Assembly: GCA_039583875.1 (NCBI GenBank)
Contig: CM077162.1
Location: 113,118,589 to 113,182,588 of the forward strand
DNA length: 64,000 nt
Direction of reading: 5' to 3'
Source of the DNA: Platanthera guangdongensis
Taxonomy: Eukaryota; Streptophyta; Magnoliopsida; Asparagales; Orchidaceae
Shown here: one piece after another, positions 9,773 to 20,790 of the stretch
How the letters are laid out: each line of letters begins with the position of its first letter
Position numbering within the stretch: position 1 is the first letter of the stretch
The notes under the pieces: model-generated
The model's input: only the letters and a program-made list of their open reading frames with translations
Database searches by the model: none
Told to the model about the DNA's origin: nothing
Made by a program: the position numbers and the translations under genes

Positions 9773-9970
9773 GGGACAATTGCGGCCGTGAAGAGCTTTC
9801 ATGGGAGCGAGAGTAGACTATGCGTGCTGAATTTCCCAAGCTGTTTTTGTAACTGAGTGGATAAGAAAAAGTTATTGTAACAAGATCTTTTAATGTTATA
9901 ACGTTTTGGTTGCTGGTTGCCTTCCTGGATACAAATTTCGAGGATGAAATTTCTTATAGGAGGGGAGGGT
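9773..9970 (+). other. 3' noncoding region and polypurine tract of element D
   Basis: The short noncoding stretch contains the chromovirus hallmark AATTTCGAGGATGAAATTTC (9932-9951). The purine tract AGGAGGGGAGGG (9958-9969) lies one base before the LTR TG. The gag-only elements E and F keep the same arrangement. Confidence 0.8.
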
Positions 9971-10010
9971 TGTAACAGCCCATTTTTCAGCAGGCAAAGT
10001 TTTTGTGGTA

Positions 10011-10625
10011 ACACGGCCTGGGACACGGGCGTGTCCCAGGCCGTGTACTGCATTCAACAAAGTGTTTGGAAGGAACACGCCCCGTGTCACGGGCGTGTTA
10101 GGGAGTGTGACCGCCCCTGTCGACACTTGAGTCCTGCGGTCGATTAAATGAACTCAACATTTGTCAAGAGCGGGAATACGCCTGGTGTCATGGGCATGTC
10201 CCATCCGACACGGGCGTATCAGAGGGCGTGTCCTTCCTGGGTGAACAGTCGACGACTGATCGACAAAATTTCGTCGACGATCGTCGAGTGCTTAGGATAC
10301 GGCCTGTAACACGGGCGTGTCACGGGCGTGTCTGCGCGGTCGACGAACTCAGCCCGACGAATTTGAGCTGGGGCGTGTCTAGTGTCGTGTATGGGCACAC
10401 AACCTGATACATGGGCGTGTCACAGGCCATGTGAGTCTCAGGTGATTTTGAGATTGTGCAGCCTGATGAACACAGCCACACACACGGGCATTTTTGAAGG
10501 CGTGTCGGGTGACACGGCCCGTGACATGGGCATCTCACATGGGCGTGTCACTGGATTGGATAAGTCGGTTGAGTGCCGCTTGAGGCACACGGCCTGGGAC
10601 ACGGGCGTGTCACAGGCCGTGTCAG
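10011..10625. repeat. Array of GACACGGGCGTGTC hairpins in LTR D
   Basis: At least six hairpins share a GACAC-GGGC-GTGTC core. The best (10011-10046) has a perfect 16-bp stem ACACGGCCTGGGACAC around a GGGC loop. Between them lie TCGACGA-type inverted repeats (10249-10286) and one CTGTCGACACTTGAG (10117-10131) matching the Sirevirus palindrome. Homologous arrays are in E, F and J LTRs. Confidence 0.9.
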
Positions 10626-10909
10626 GCAAAAATTGTGCTTTTATGACAAAATTGTGGTTGTCCGTTCCTTCAGCTGGGATCCAATGACTGAGCTGCCTCC
10701 CTACTTCATTAAGGCTTTGGATGAGAAGGTAAATCTCATTTTGCATTTGGTCTTCTCTTTCTACATTCCTAGTGAGAGAAAGGGAGAGGAAGAAGGAGGA
10801 GGAGGAAAGGTGCTGGTCACCGGTGCTGTTGTGGTATTCCGACGAGAGATCCGAGGCCATCGTTGCGGAGGAAAAGCTATTGCAAATCTTCCTAGCCAGT
10901 TAAGAGCTC

Positions 10910-10935
10910 ATGGCACCGAAGCGGTCTTCGAGGGT
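10910..10935 (+). other. gag: Predicted Gag micro-exon and splice donor in LTR D
   Basis: ATG plus eight codons (M-A-P-K-R-S-S-R) run straight into GTAACG, a good plant 5' splice site. The same unit with mostly silent or conservative changes occurs in E (twice), F and J. In this 3' LTR copy it would not normally be used. Its meaning is described under E and J, where the downstream acceptor is also present. Confidence 0.6.
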
Positions 10936-12495
10936 AACGACCTTTATTCTTAGCTATGTGAAGGCTTCCTATTTGGCATATGTATGTGATTCCCCCACCA
11001 AAGGGTGGTTGATGTTGGGAGTCTTTTGGGTTGATTCATGGAATCCCCTTTTGTTGGCATATGGATCCGGAAATGGAGTACGGAATAGGCATGCTGTGTG
11101 AAGCCCATATGGACAGGTTGGTCTTGATTGGTGATGTTGAATACGAACCGGAGAAGACTCCGTGCTAAACGCGTAGTTTAGGAGTCAATGGGTTGGACCT
11201 GTGAAAGAAAGTAGCAGGAAGTACTGGAGTGGTAGTCCAGGAAAATACTCGTAGAATGCTTGTGCTGGTTGTGCTTTTGGGTTCGACCTGTGAAAGGAAG
11301 TAGCAGGAAGTACTGGCTTGGAATGACAAGAAATACCCTTTTGTAATGCTTAATGTTCATGGGGAGCCCACCTGTGAAGAGCGTAACAGGAAGTACTGGT
11401 GTGGTAGCCAGGAAAGACCCCTGACATTTGTGATATTTGCGGTGTCCACCTGCGAAGAGAGTAGAAGGAAGTACTGGTGTGCCCAGGAAAGACCCGCTAA
11501 TGTTATGATATGAATGGGTGTAAGAGAAATACCCAGGTTTGAATGTCAGAACAGGATTGGTGAGACCGACCCACGCCTTTTGTAGCCGCAAGTACACCGT
11601 ACTCGGTGATGGCAAGGCGATTTGAGCAACGGGGGGTGGAGGATCCGACCTGCGTTATGTCCGTCCGACGTGAGACCAGAAGGTGCGGTCTATTGGAGCG
11701 CATAGCGTCGTAGGCATGCGTGCCATGACACAATGGGGGGCTACGGGCCTATCCCAGTGCATTACGACTAGAACTCCGGCTGCACGCCATGGAGTAAATG
11801 CTCAAGTGATTTACGGTGGTGGGCAACTGGTTTGTAGTGCACCAAGAATGTGCCCTGAGTGCACGGACTGTCGGGCCGGGTGGCTGATGGTTGTGATGGC
11901 ATGTGTGCGTAAAAGATCATTATATGAGATATATATATATATATACATGTTTGTGATATGCTATGCCTGCAGGGAAGAATAACACTGCCCCGAGAAAGGG
12001 GTAGGGTCGTTATAATTTGGTCAGCTGAATGCTGACCGTTGCCTCTGTTTTCCACCCTTGGGTGGAATGTCCCTGTGCAGGTGTTGGAGAACCGAGCGGG
12101 ACGCACAAGGGCTGAAGTCCCTACTGCTTTTGCTTCTGCCACTGCTAGCCCTTGAAGGCTAATGTGGATGTAAATGTTATGTTTTCTTTTGATGTGTTCG
12201 GCCTGCGTGCTAATGTTTGGGCCACTATTTGAAAGTTCTGTAAGGCCATAAGGCCAAATATTTATGTCTATTGTAATACATTCATATGATGTATAAAATG
12301 TGGAGTTTTTATATGTTGGACATTCAAGTGAGGAGTTCAAGTGTAGTGTTATAGGCTTCCGCTAGAATGCAATGTGTTAGGTGCGCTGCGCTACTCTAGT
12401 ATCACTCTGTAGCTTCATCTTCTATTTTGGTATATGTTGTGGGGACCCGACCATACCTTCTAGTATATATTATATGAATGTATGGGGTTGTTACA

Positions 12496-14995
12496 AAGGA
12501 GGTCTGTTGGAGCTTTCAGCTTGTTGATGTTGCTGTTGTTGATGAGGCTGGTGCTGCTTGCCAGAAGGATATTATCTTTGTTGGTTGCTTTCTGTGGATG
12601 AGGACCTACCCTGATTGCTTTGATAAGTTTGAAATTGGGTAGTCCTTTGAGAAGATGTGCCTGAAGCACCGGCAGCTGGAGGAGGAGGAGGAGGGTCCCT
12701 TCTGTATTTCTGAGTTGGAGGAGGGGAGTATCTTCTGCTTCTCTTCCTCTCTTTCTGTTCATTTTTAGATAACCGCATCCAAGCCGACATCCCTTTATAT
12801 GGAGTTATCTTCTGAAGAATATAGTAGGGAGTTCATTGGTTGGATTTGGTTTAGGAGCAGGAGGAGGAGGTGCTTTTCTCTTCTTAGACACTTTCTTCTT
12901 CTTTGGATACTCATCAGAATCCTCCTCATCATCATCATCAAATCCCTGAGGATTATCATATATATCATTTAAAGCCTTCAAGGCCTCAGTAGAGATAATA
13001 GGCTTCTCAGGTTTAGATGGAGCTGAAGGAGAAACTTCAATAGGAACCAGAGAACTAACTCTGACGGTGCTTTCAGCAGCTGCCTTATTCTCTTCTTCAA
13101 TGTCAGCCAAGATCAAGGCATCAATATCGGGCATTGGAGAGTCATCCATAACAAAACTGGGGGCAGAAATAATTGCTGGAGGGGATGGGATGACTATAGG
13201 TTTTGGAATAACAAAACTGTCTCTTAGTTGCTTGGAAACTTTAGGACTGATAGGGGAAGAATATGGAACAATAGCCAAAGATTGCTTAGTATAATCTGCT
13301 GGAGGGAAGCTCAAAAATGCAGTATCAAAAATTTTCAACAAATATTCTAAATCTACAGTGGGATTAATGATGAAATCACCAACAGTAATTATCTCTTTTG
13401 GAGCTGACTCTTCTATATCCATGTCAGTCTCAATAAAATTAATAAAATCAATAAAATCTGTATCTTCTACTGTTGCTGCCTCTGCATCTGCTGGAGCTGG
13501 AGCTGCTGAAACTGAAACTGCTGCTACTGTTGGAGCTGCTGCAGCTTCTTTATCAAGCATCTCCCCCTACCTGGTTTCAGTAATAATTGGAGCCAGTCCC
13601 CTAAATGAAGAGAGAAAGGGCAGAGATCTGGGCAGAGAGAGAGGAAATGGAAGTAGCAAGAGGTGTAATGGCCTCTGCTATGAGAGCTTCAAGGAGGGGT
13701 GTGATGAGAGCAATGACATATGAGATGGTGGAGAGATCCAGTGGTGGAGTTGCAGTTGGTGTTTCAGATGGTGATTGGGTGGAAACATCTGGAGGGATGG
13801 TAGATGATGGTTAGGATGGAGGAGGAGCATCTTGCATTTGGACATCCTATGGGGATTGATTTGGAGGATAAGTTGGAGGGGATGACAGTAGATTGAAGGA
13901 TGGTATGGAGGACAAGTGTGGTAGAAGAGGAGATGAAGGTGGTATTGAAGAAGTGGAGGGTTGATGATATTCCTCAGTAGGTGATAAGGGGATGTTAGTA
14001 AGATCTAGGGGTGGAGAGGTGGCAGGAGAGGTAACAGGAACAGATGGTTGTGGTTGTGGTTGTTGTTTGGGTTGTGGAGTAGAGGTTATGCTGGAGGAGG
14101 GTTGTTGTAGTGCCTGATGTTGAGGTGGGAGGACTATTGTGTGGAGTGTAGAGGGTAGTTGAGTTTGGAGTGCTGGAAGAGATGTGGATGAGGGTGGAAT
14201 GATCACTTCACCACGGTGGGGAGTGGCTCTAATAGCCCGTGTGCTCTTGGAAGCTGTGGTGGAAGAGTTTGAAGCCTTAGAGGGTTTGGAGATTGTCCTC
14301 TTCCACCGACCAAACAAGGCACAAGTTAGCCTTTTGCTGGCATTTATGAATATGGTCGGGGAGACCTATGATTCAGCAGCCTTTTCCTTTAAGAAGATCC
14401 CTAGGATCCTTCCAAAACAAACTTCCTTTTTATTGTTCTTTTTCCTAATTAGATCAAAGATGATCTGAGCCTAAGCCACTTTCTTCTTATTAACCACTGC
14501 ACACATAACCAAAAACTGATGCCTTGTTATATAATCATGTGCGGTGTGCTTGCCTAGCAAGACTTTCCCAACAATATCTGCTAGAAACTTATATTCTGCA
14601 GATAAGTGCTTCTTCAACAATTTATTATGGTTATATCCAGCATAACACATCATGATTAACATTATATCATATTCCTCATTCTCAATTTCCAATTCATCTT
14701 CTCCATTACTCAATCCAAATATTTCAGTCAAAACGGCGGTAGATAGAGAGATGGTGTTACCCGTAATTGTTCCAATCATGGTATTCTCCTATATATTTGA
14801 AGATGTGTAGACCCATTCTCTAATCTCAGTTCCAGATATTTTAATCCTTGTTATCATTAGATTCTTCAGTTGCTGCTCTTCCAGAAGTTCCAGAATATTC
14901 AGAAATATCGGGTCCGAATGCTGAAAAGAATCAAAGTCAACATCAAAGCCTGTGTCGAACTTCATCACAGCCAATGTTCCCACTGGAATCGCCAT
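12496..14995 (-). pseudogene. aORF remnant of element C
   Basis: The start ATG (14995, MAIPVGTLAV) follows a palindrome array, as in A/G/H. The first part has the N-terminal aORF features (IREWVYTSS, then GNTISLSTAVLTEIFGL) with an in-frame TAG at 14789-14791. A charged segment (14471-14779), a Ser/Pro/Gln-rich low-complexity region (13847-14317), an acidic Pro/Ser region (12805-13560) and a basic KKKKVSKKRKAPPPP block (about 12850-12900) follow in shifting frames. The sequence stops abruptly at the D insertion. The layout (folded N domain, acidic low-complexity region, nuclear-signal-like basic block) matches the intact aORFs although sequence similarity is low. Confidence 0.75.
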
Positions 14996-15073
14996 GAAAT
15001 CACCTGCAAGAGAGAAAAACGGTGACCAAGTGCAAGGGAACAGAAAGCGCGGAATGGAGGTCGAAGAAAACCT

Positions 15074-15375
15074 AGATATAAGGTTTTCTAGAATATGAAT
15101 CGACAAACTCTGTTCCACAAAAATTAAAACATTCTTTGATCTGGGTTCGACGAAATAATTTGGAGTTAAATGATTTGTCGAGCTAAGTCTGAAAATTTGA
15201 AGACATTTCATCGAGCTCCGTTCGACGAAAGGTTTCTGAAGCGGATTCGTCGATCTCCGTTCGACGAAAACAACTTCACTCATAGAGAGTTCGTCGACCT
15301 CCGTTCGACGAATATCTCTCAAACTGTCCCTAGTTCGTCGAGCTCCGTTCGATGAACTCTGGAAAATTCATCGAG
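15074..15375 (-). repeat. Palindrome array upstream of aORF C (TTCGTCGA..TCGACGAA type)
   Basis: About six inverted repeats of the form TTCGTCGA-N5to7-TCGACGAA lie between the RNase H stop and the aORF start. On the minus strand a weak TATA-like TTATATCTAGG (15073-15083) lies between array and ATG. This is the same slot that holds GTGTCGACAC in A, G and H. Confidence 0.75.
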
Positions 15376-15387
15376 TGCAGACAGAAA

Positions 15388-18300
15388 CTAAACTAAGTCT
15401 TCTCCATTGATCATTCCAAGCTGATTTATAAAGAATAGATGGTTTCTTTCATCTAGAGGTTTGGTGAAAATGTCAACTCTTTGTAAATCAGTGTAGATAT
15501 AGACAAGTTTAATTTTGTTTTTGTCTACACACTCTCTTATGAAATGATGTTTAATATCTATATGCTTGGTCCTACTGTGATGGACTGGATTTTGTGCTAT
15601 GGCTATAGCACTTGTGCTATCATAAAGTAGAGTTGAATTATTTAAGTTGAGACCATAGTCTAGTAATTTATTTTGAATCCACAGCATCTGGGAACAACAG
15701 CTGCCAGCTGCAAAATATTCTACCTCAGCAGTGAAGGTAGACACAGATGACTATTTCTTACAAAACCAGGACACTAATCTCATACCCAGGAACTGGCAGG
15801 TTCCTGAAGTACTTTTCCTGTCCACCCTGCATCCAGTAAATAAGCATCTGAGAATCCAGTTAACTCAAATTCTGATTCAGTGGGATACCATAGGCCTAGA
15901 CTTGGACAACTCTTTATATATATCAAAATTCTTTTTTAAAAAAACTAGATGAGATTCTTTAGGGTTCACTTGGAACCTAGCATAAAGGCATATGGCAAAC
16001 ATGATATCAGGTCTGCTAGCTATAAGATATAATAGGGACCCAACAATGCCCCTATATAATTTCTGGTCAACAGGTTTCCCATGTGGATCAGAGTCTATTA
16101 CATCATTTGTAGCCATAGGTGTTTTCTTTACTGAGGCATCAGCCATCCCAAACTTTTTGATAAGCTCTTTTGCATATTTAGCTTGGGAGATGAAGATGCC
16201 ATCAGGGAGTTGCTTCACTTGGAGAACAAGGAAGTAGGAGAGCTCACCCATGCTACTCATTTCAAATTTAGAATGCATGAGGTCAGAGAACCTCTTGCAC
16301 ATTTTGGAATCAGAAGACCCAAATATGATGTCATCCATATATATTTGTACTAACAATATTTGTTCCTTATGATGTCTAGTGAAAAGTGTCTTATCTACTA
16401 TGCCTCTAATGAACTTATGTTCTAACAAAAAACTACCTAAGGTCTCATACCAAGCTCTTGGAGCTTGCTTTAGACCATAGAGGGCTTTATGCAATTTAAA
16501 AACATAAGAGGGGTGAGTTGGAGAGACAAAACCTGGAGGTTGTTCAACATAAAACCTCTTCTTTTAATACTCCATTCAGAAATGCACTCTTCACATCCAT
16601 TTGATAGACCTTGAATTTCTTGAAGGCTGCATAGGCAAGGAATATTCTGATTGCCTCTAACCTTGCCACAGGTGCAAAGGTTTGGTCATAATATATTCCT
16701 TCCTCTTGCATATATCCTTGAGCAACAAGCCTAGCCTTGTTTCTCACAATCACTCCTTGGGCATCCAGCTTGTTTCTGTAAACCCATTTGGTTCCAATTA
16801 CTGGGTAGTTTTGGGGTCTTGGAACCAAATCCCAAACTCTACATCTCTCAAATTGGTTTAATTCCTCCTGCATTGCAATGATCCAGTGGGGATATCGCTC
16901 TACATCATGAATGGATAGAGGTTCAACCTGAGATAGAAAATAGGCATGCATCAAATCTTGGTTGAGTTGATGCCTTGTCTATAAATATGTCTCCAAGCAC
17001 TTGAGATCTGGGGTGATCCCTTAGTGTGACAAGATCAGTGGGTGGAGTTAGTTCTGCAACAGTAGTAGGAACTAATTCCTCTTGTGGAATTATGTTTGCT
17101 GTTAGGGGGAAGATCAATTCCTTCAGTTCCTTCATCTTCACTTTATTTAATGACTTGAGGAGAAGGATGTGTTGGAACTTCTTGGGTGAGGTTTAGTCCA
17201 TCCAAATTCTCACACAAGTGAGGTACCTGCAAGGTGCTATTGGTATGAATATCTTTCTCCTTGCAAGACATGTTAGCTTCAATAAATGTAAAATGAATAG
17301 ATTCTTCAATTTTTAGAGATGATTTATTAAAAACCATATAGGCTTTGCTTACTTGGGAATATCCTAGAAAGTTTCCCTCTTCAGCATTAGCCTCAAACCT
17401 TCTAATGTATCTTTTATTGTTGTTGTGAATATAACATATACATCCAAATACTTTAAAATAGTTGATTTTAGTTTGCTTCCCTTTAAGTAATTCATAGGGA
17501 GTCTTGTTCTTTAGTTTATGTATCAGGCTTCTGTTCAGGACATAATTTGTAGTGTTTACAGCCTCTGCCCAAAAGGTTAGTGACATGTAAGCATCTGCAA
17601 GTAATGTACCTGCAGCTTCAATTAGTGTCCTATTTTTCCTTTCAGCTATCCAATTTTGTTGGGGAGTTCTAGGATCTGAGAAGCAGTGTCTGATACCTTC
17701 CTTCTCACAGAACTCATGCATAGGAAGAGACTCCAACTCTGTGCCATGATCACTTCTGATCAATGCAACATGAGTAGAGAACTCAATCTGTATGGTCCTG
17801 AGAGAATTTGTAAGAACCTTAAATGTATCTGACTTAGATCTCAGAAAGGACACCCAAGTGAACCTTGAGAAGTCATCCACTATAACTAAGGTGTAGGATT
17901 TCCCACCTAGGCTTTATACAACAATGAGTCCAAAGAGATCCATGTGTAGCAAATACAAAATCCTAGGTGAATCACTTTTATTAACAGATTTAAAACTAGA
18001 TTTTGTTTGCTTGCCTAGTTGACAAGCCCTGCAAAGGCCTTCCTTCTTGTAGGGACCAGAAGGTAGACCTTTAACAAGGTTGTCTTTTGATAGCCTAGCA
18101 ATGTTTTTCAAGTTTACATGCCCTAGCCTTTTATGTCATAAATCATTTTGATTACTAACTAATATTAAGTATGCTGATATCAGACTTGGCATAAAGAAAA
18201 TCAAATAAGTATATGTTACCTTGTCTATTCCCAATTAAAACAGTTTGTTTTTCCTTATTAGCAATAGTGGAAGAAGATGAGTTAAAGTGTACCTGATAAC

Positions 18301-18559
18301 CTTCATCACATAACTGACTTATGAAGATGAGGTTATGCTTGAGTCCTCTGACATATATCAAATTCTTGAAAGTGACTGCTCTAATCTTCACCTCTCCAAA
18401 ACCTTCAGAATGGCCATATTTTGAATCACCAAAGATAACCTTTGGTCCTAGCTTGGACTTATAGTAAGTTAAGATGTCCTTGCTGTCAGTCATATGTTTG
18501 GAGCATCCACTGTCCAGGTACCATGTTTGATTATTTACTGGACAGCTCTTCACCTGCAA
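15388..18559 (-). pseudogene. pol: Copia pol remnant of element C (PR, IN, RT, RNase H)
   Basis: Read from 18559 down: protease with [13 protein letters not shown] (about 18475-18525), the pre-integrase zinc region with [14 protein letters not shown] (about 18000-18035), integrase core with MDLFG, RSDHGTELES and [13 protein letters not shown] (17143-17960), the RT fingers (16544-16954: [23 protein letters not shown]), RT palm with YMDD where the family usually has YVDD (about 16333-16345), and the RNase H tail (15388-15744: AEVEYFAAGS, SRTKHIDIKHHF, FTKPLDE). At least five breaks separate the pieces (stops near 17911, 17143 and 16544; frame changes near 16500 and 15750-15880). It is inactive. 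Confidence 0.93.
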
Positions 18560-18569
18560 TGAAAAACAA

Positions 18570-20684
18570 TTAATTGTTCTTGACCCAGGTTACCATGGGT
18601 CCTTTGCATTGTTGATATGAAAAACTATATATAATAGAGAATTCTGGTTGAGATTTATATCGTAGAGGGTGATATCTTCTAGGTGGTATTTCCCAATCAG
18701 CTACAGGGTTAAATGGTTTTCTAGAATTATTAGACTTGCTATTATAATTAACATTCCTGTTAAGTCTTTCTGGGTTCGATGAATTTCTGTAAGTTCATCG
18801 ACCAGAGTTCGACGAATTGGGTTGAGATCGTCGATCTCTGCCCAGAGAATGAACATATTCATTTTCTGCGCCCCACGTTCGTCGACTTCTGCTTGACAAA
18901 CCATACAGAGTTCGTCGATCGCAGTTAGACAAATAATTATAGCTATAGTTTGCATTCAACGTTCGTCGAGTGGGGTTCGACGAACTGGTAGCATTTTGTC
19001 GATCTGAGTTCGACGAATTCTGCTGAACCTTGTTTTTACTTATGGTTTTCTAATTTTTGTTGTTTTGACCTATTGAATTTGGAATATGTTCTTTAGTTTG
19101 TTTATAGTTTATTATTTCTTTCCCTTTTGCAGAAACAAATTTAATGGGGTTAGTCAGAATATTTTTCTTGAGGATGGGGAGCAAACTTGATGAAACACTC
19201 AAGCCCAGCTTGCCATTAAGGCTGGCATTTACAGTGCTTGTGATGTCCATCAACTTGAGGCTTCTCCCATTGAGAGTTTCCTCAAGTTGTTTAGCCTCAC
19301 ATAACTCAGTTTTTAATAATATGATTTGTTCATTAGCAAAGGTTAATTCATCCTTTAACTTATTGTTTTCAGAATTAACATTTTCTAGGTTTCCTAATTT
19401 TTCCCTAAGAGTCTTGATTTCCTTTTCTGAGTTAATTAAATCTATACACATGATTTTGAATTCAAATTTAAATGAATCATAACTGTAATCAAAAGAAGAT
19501 AATATCGGGTCAGCTTCAGATTCTGAAGCTTCTTCATTGTCTGAATCTTCTTCTTCTGAATGGCTTCTAGAGGCATCAATGGCCATTAGGCAGACTTCTT
19601 TGGCCCTTGCCTCTTCTTCATCTTCACTGGAGCTGGAAGATGTTGATTCATCCTCAGTCTCACTCCAGGATTCAGCCACAAAGCCTTTCTCCTTCTTCTT
19701 GTATTTGCTAGAGGAAGGTCTGCTGTTATGCTGTCTTCTGGTATTTTTCTACCTTCTCTTTTCCTTCTTTTGATTCTCTAGACACTCAGAGATGAAGTGT
19801 CTAGGTTTCCTGCAACCAAAACACACCACTTCTTTAGTTGGTGTTTTGTCATATCTTGGTTTGTCATCCTGCCTTGATGACTTTCTCCTGAAGTCTTTCC
19901 TTGCCATTTTGTAGAATCTTTTGGCAAAAACACTCATCAGCTCTTCATTTGTGGTTGAAGTCTCTGTCTCCTCAGCAGCTTTGAATGAAATGCTTTGTTC
20001 TTTTCTTGCTGGAGGAGGTGTTCTTTGTTCAGCTGCCTCTCTGGATTTTATCAGCTGTTCATAGGACTTCAGCTTTTCTAAAAGAGATTCAATGAAAATC
20101 TCATTTAGGCTTCTGGCCTCCTTGATAGGCCAGATCATCGAATCCCATGAGCTTGGGAAGCACATAAGAATCTTTTCATTCACCTCAGTGAGGGTGATGT
20201 CCTTGTCCAAGGTTTTTAGCTCATTGATGATTGAGCTTAACCTATTGTACATATCAGCCACTGACTCAGCTTCTTATTTCTTGAAATTCTCATACAGGGA
20301 TATGATATTGGATATCCTGTCCTTTCTTTCATCTGCTGATCCAGCCACCATTTGATTTAGGGAGTCCCAAATGGCTTTAGCTGAGGTGTATTCAGCCACT
20401 TTTTGAAATATATCATCTGACATTATTTGTGCCAGTATATTCATTGCATTGGCATCAGCAATCTTTGCCTTCTTTCGGGCTTCAGTCCACTCAGGTGGTG
20501 GGACTACAGTTGTGCTTGAAGATGTTGCAGAAGTAAATGCTTGAGGGGGACCTGTCAAAATGGAGTTATAGATATCTTCATCAATAGAGTTCATGTACAA
20601 CCTAATTCTTGCCTTCCAGATGACAAACTTATTCAGATTGCATACTGGAGGTCTGGTGCTTGCATAGTCTTTGTTCTGTGTCAT
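18570..20684 (-). pseudogene. gag: Gag of element C with an in-frame palindrome-derived segment
   Basis: A single reading frame of about 705 codons runs from ATG 20684 (MTQNKDYAST) to TAA 18570-18572, interrupted only by nonsense codons (20274-20276, 19749-19751, 19050-19052 and a TGA near 18788). It has a copia Gag N-terminal domain, a CX2CX4HX4C zinc knuckle (CFGCRKPRHFISEC, about 19788-19830), an acidic Ser-rich stretch, a coiled-coil-like segment (about 19150-19480), and then a Ser/Asn/Arg-rich part encoded by palindromes (18765-19015). G gag is 680 aa, so the length fits. The nearest downstream PR frame is shifted by one base and lies behind an acceptor-like TTTTTCATTGCAG. Confidence 0.85.
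18765..19015. repeat. TCGTCGA/TCGACGA inverted-repeat array inside gag C
   Basis: Seven or more TTCGTCGA or TCGACGAA half-sites in inverted pairs lie within the gag frame. In that frame they read as repeated SSN(S/P).. and RRT peptides. The same motif forms the LTR array of this element (about 21850-22500). Confidence 0.75.
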
Positions 20685-20770
20685 GCTGTGTGACTATAAA
20701 TCTAATAGAAATGAAAAGACAGATCCAACTTAGGATCTTTGGTTCAAGGGTTAGCTTTTACAACCAAGGA

Positions 20771-20789
20771 AATCCTACTCTGATACCAA
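20771..20789 (-). promoter_or_regulatory. Primer binding site of element C
   Basis: On the minus strand TTGGTATCAGAGTAGGATT follows the LTR end after one base. The TGGTATCAGAG core is complementary to the 3' end of plant initiator Met-tRNA. It fixes the LTR boundary and the orientation. Confidence 0.9.
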
Positions 20790-20790
20790 T

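Larger units (their letters stand above)
7122..12495 (+). mobile_element. Ty3/gypsy chromovirus element D, right-hand part
   Basis: It contains pol remnants from the PR/RT spacer to a chromodomain-like tail, a polypurine tract and a 3' LTR. Its left part lies beyond element A, outside the window. The 3' LTR ends at ..GGTTGTTACA (12495) and is followed directly by inverted aORF sequence of element C, so D is inserted in C. Domain order RT-RNase H-IN and the integrase tail SPRYLGPFEVVERIG followed by a chromodomain-like WDNCGREELSWE place it in the chromoviruses, probably the Tekay/Del branch. Confidence 0.9.
9971..12495 (+). repeat. 3' LTR of element D (2525 bp)
   Basis: It begins TGTAACAGCCC after the polypurine tract and ends GGGGTTGTTACA, giving the terminal inverted repeat TGTAACA/TGTTACA. 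It holds a hairpin array (10011-10625), a purine-rich leader (about 10770-10810), a conserved ATG micro-exon with splice-donor-like site (10910-10935), the widely shared GTGCCCTGAGTGCACGG segment (about 11849-11866) and a short TA run (11932-11945). The 1.5 kb after the micro-exon is noncoding. Confidence 0.88.

Noticed and set aside
18701..18955. Separate 84-codon ORF in element C
   Set aside because: It is in a different frame over the palindrome part of gag; the gag frame itself passes through this region.
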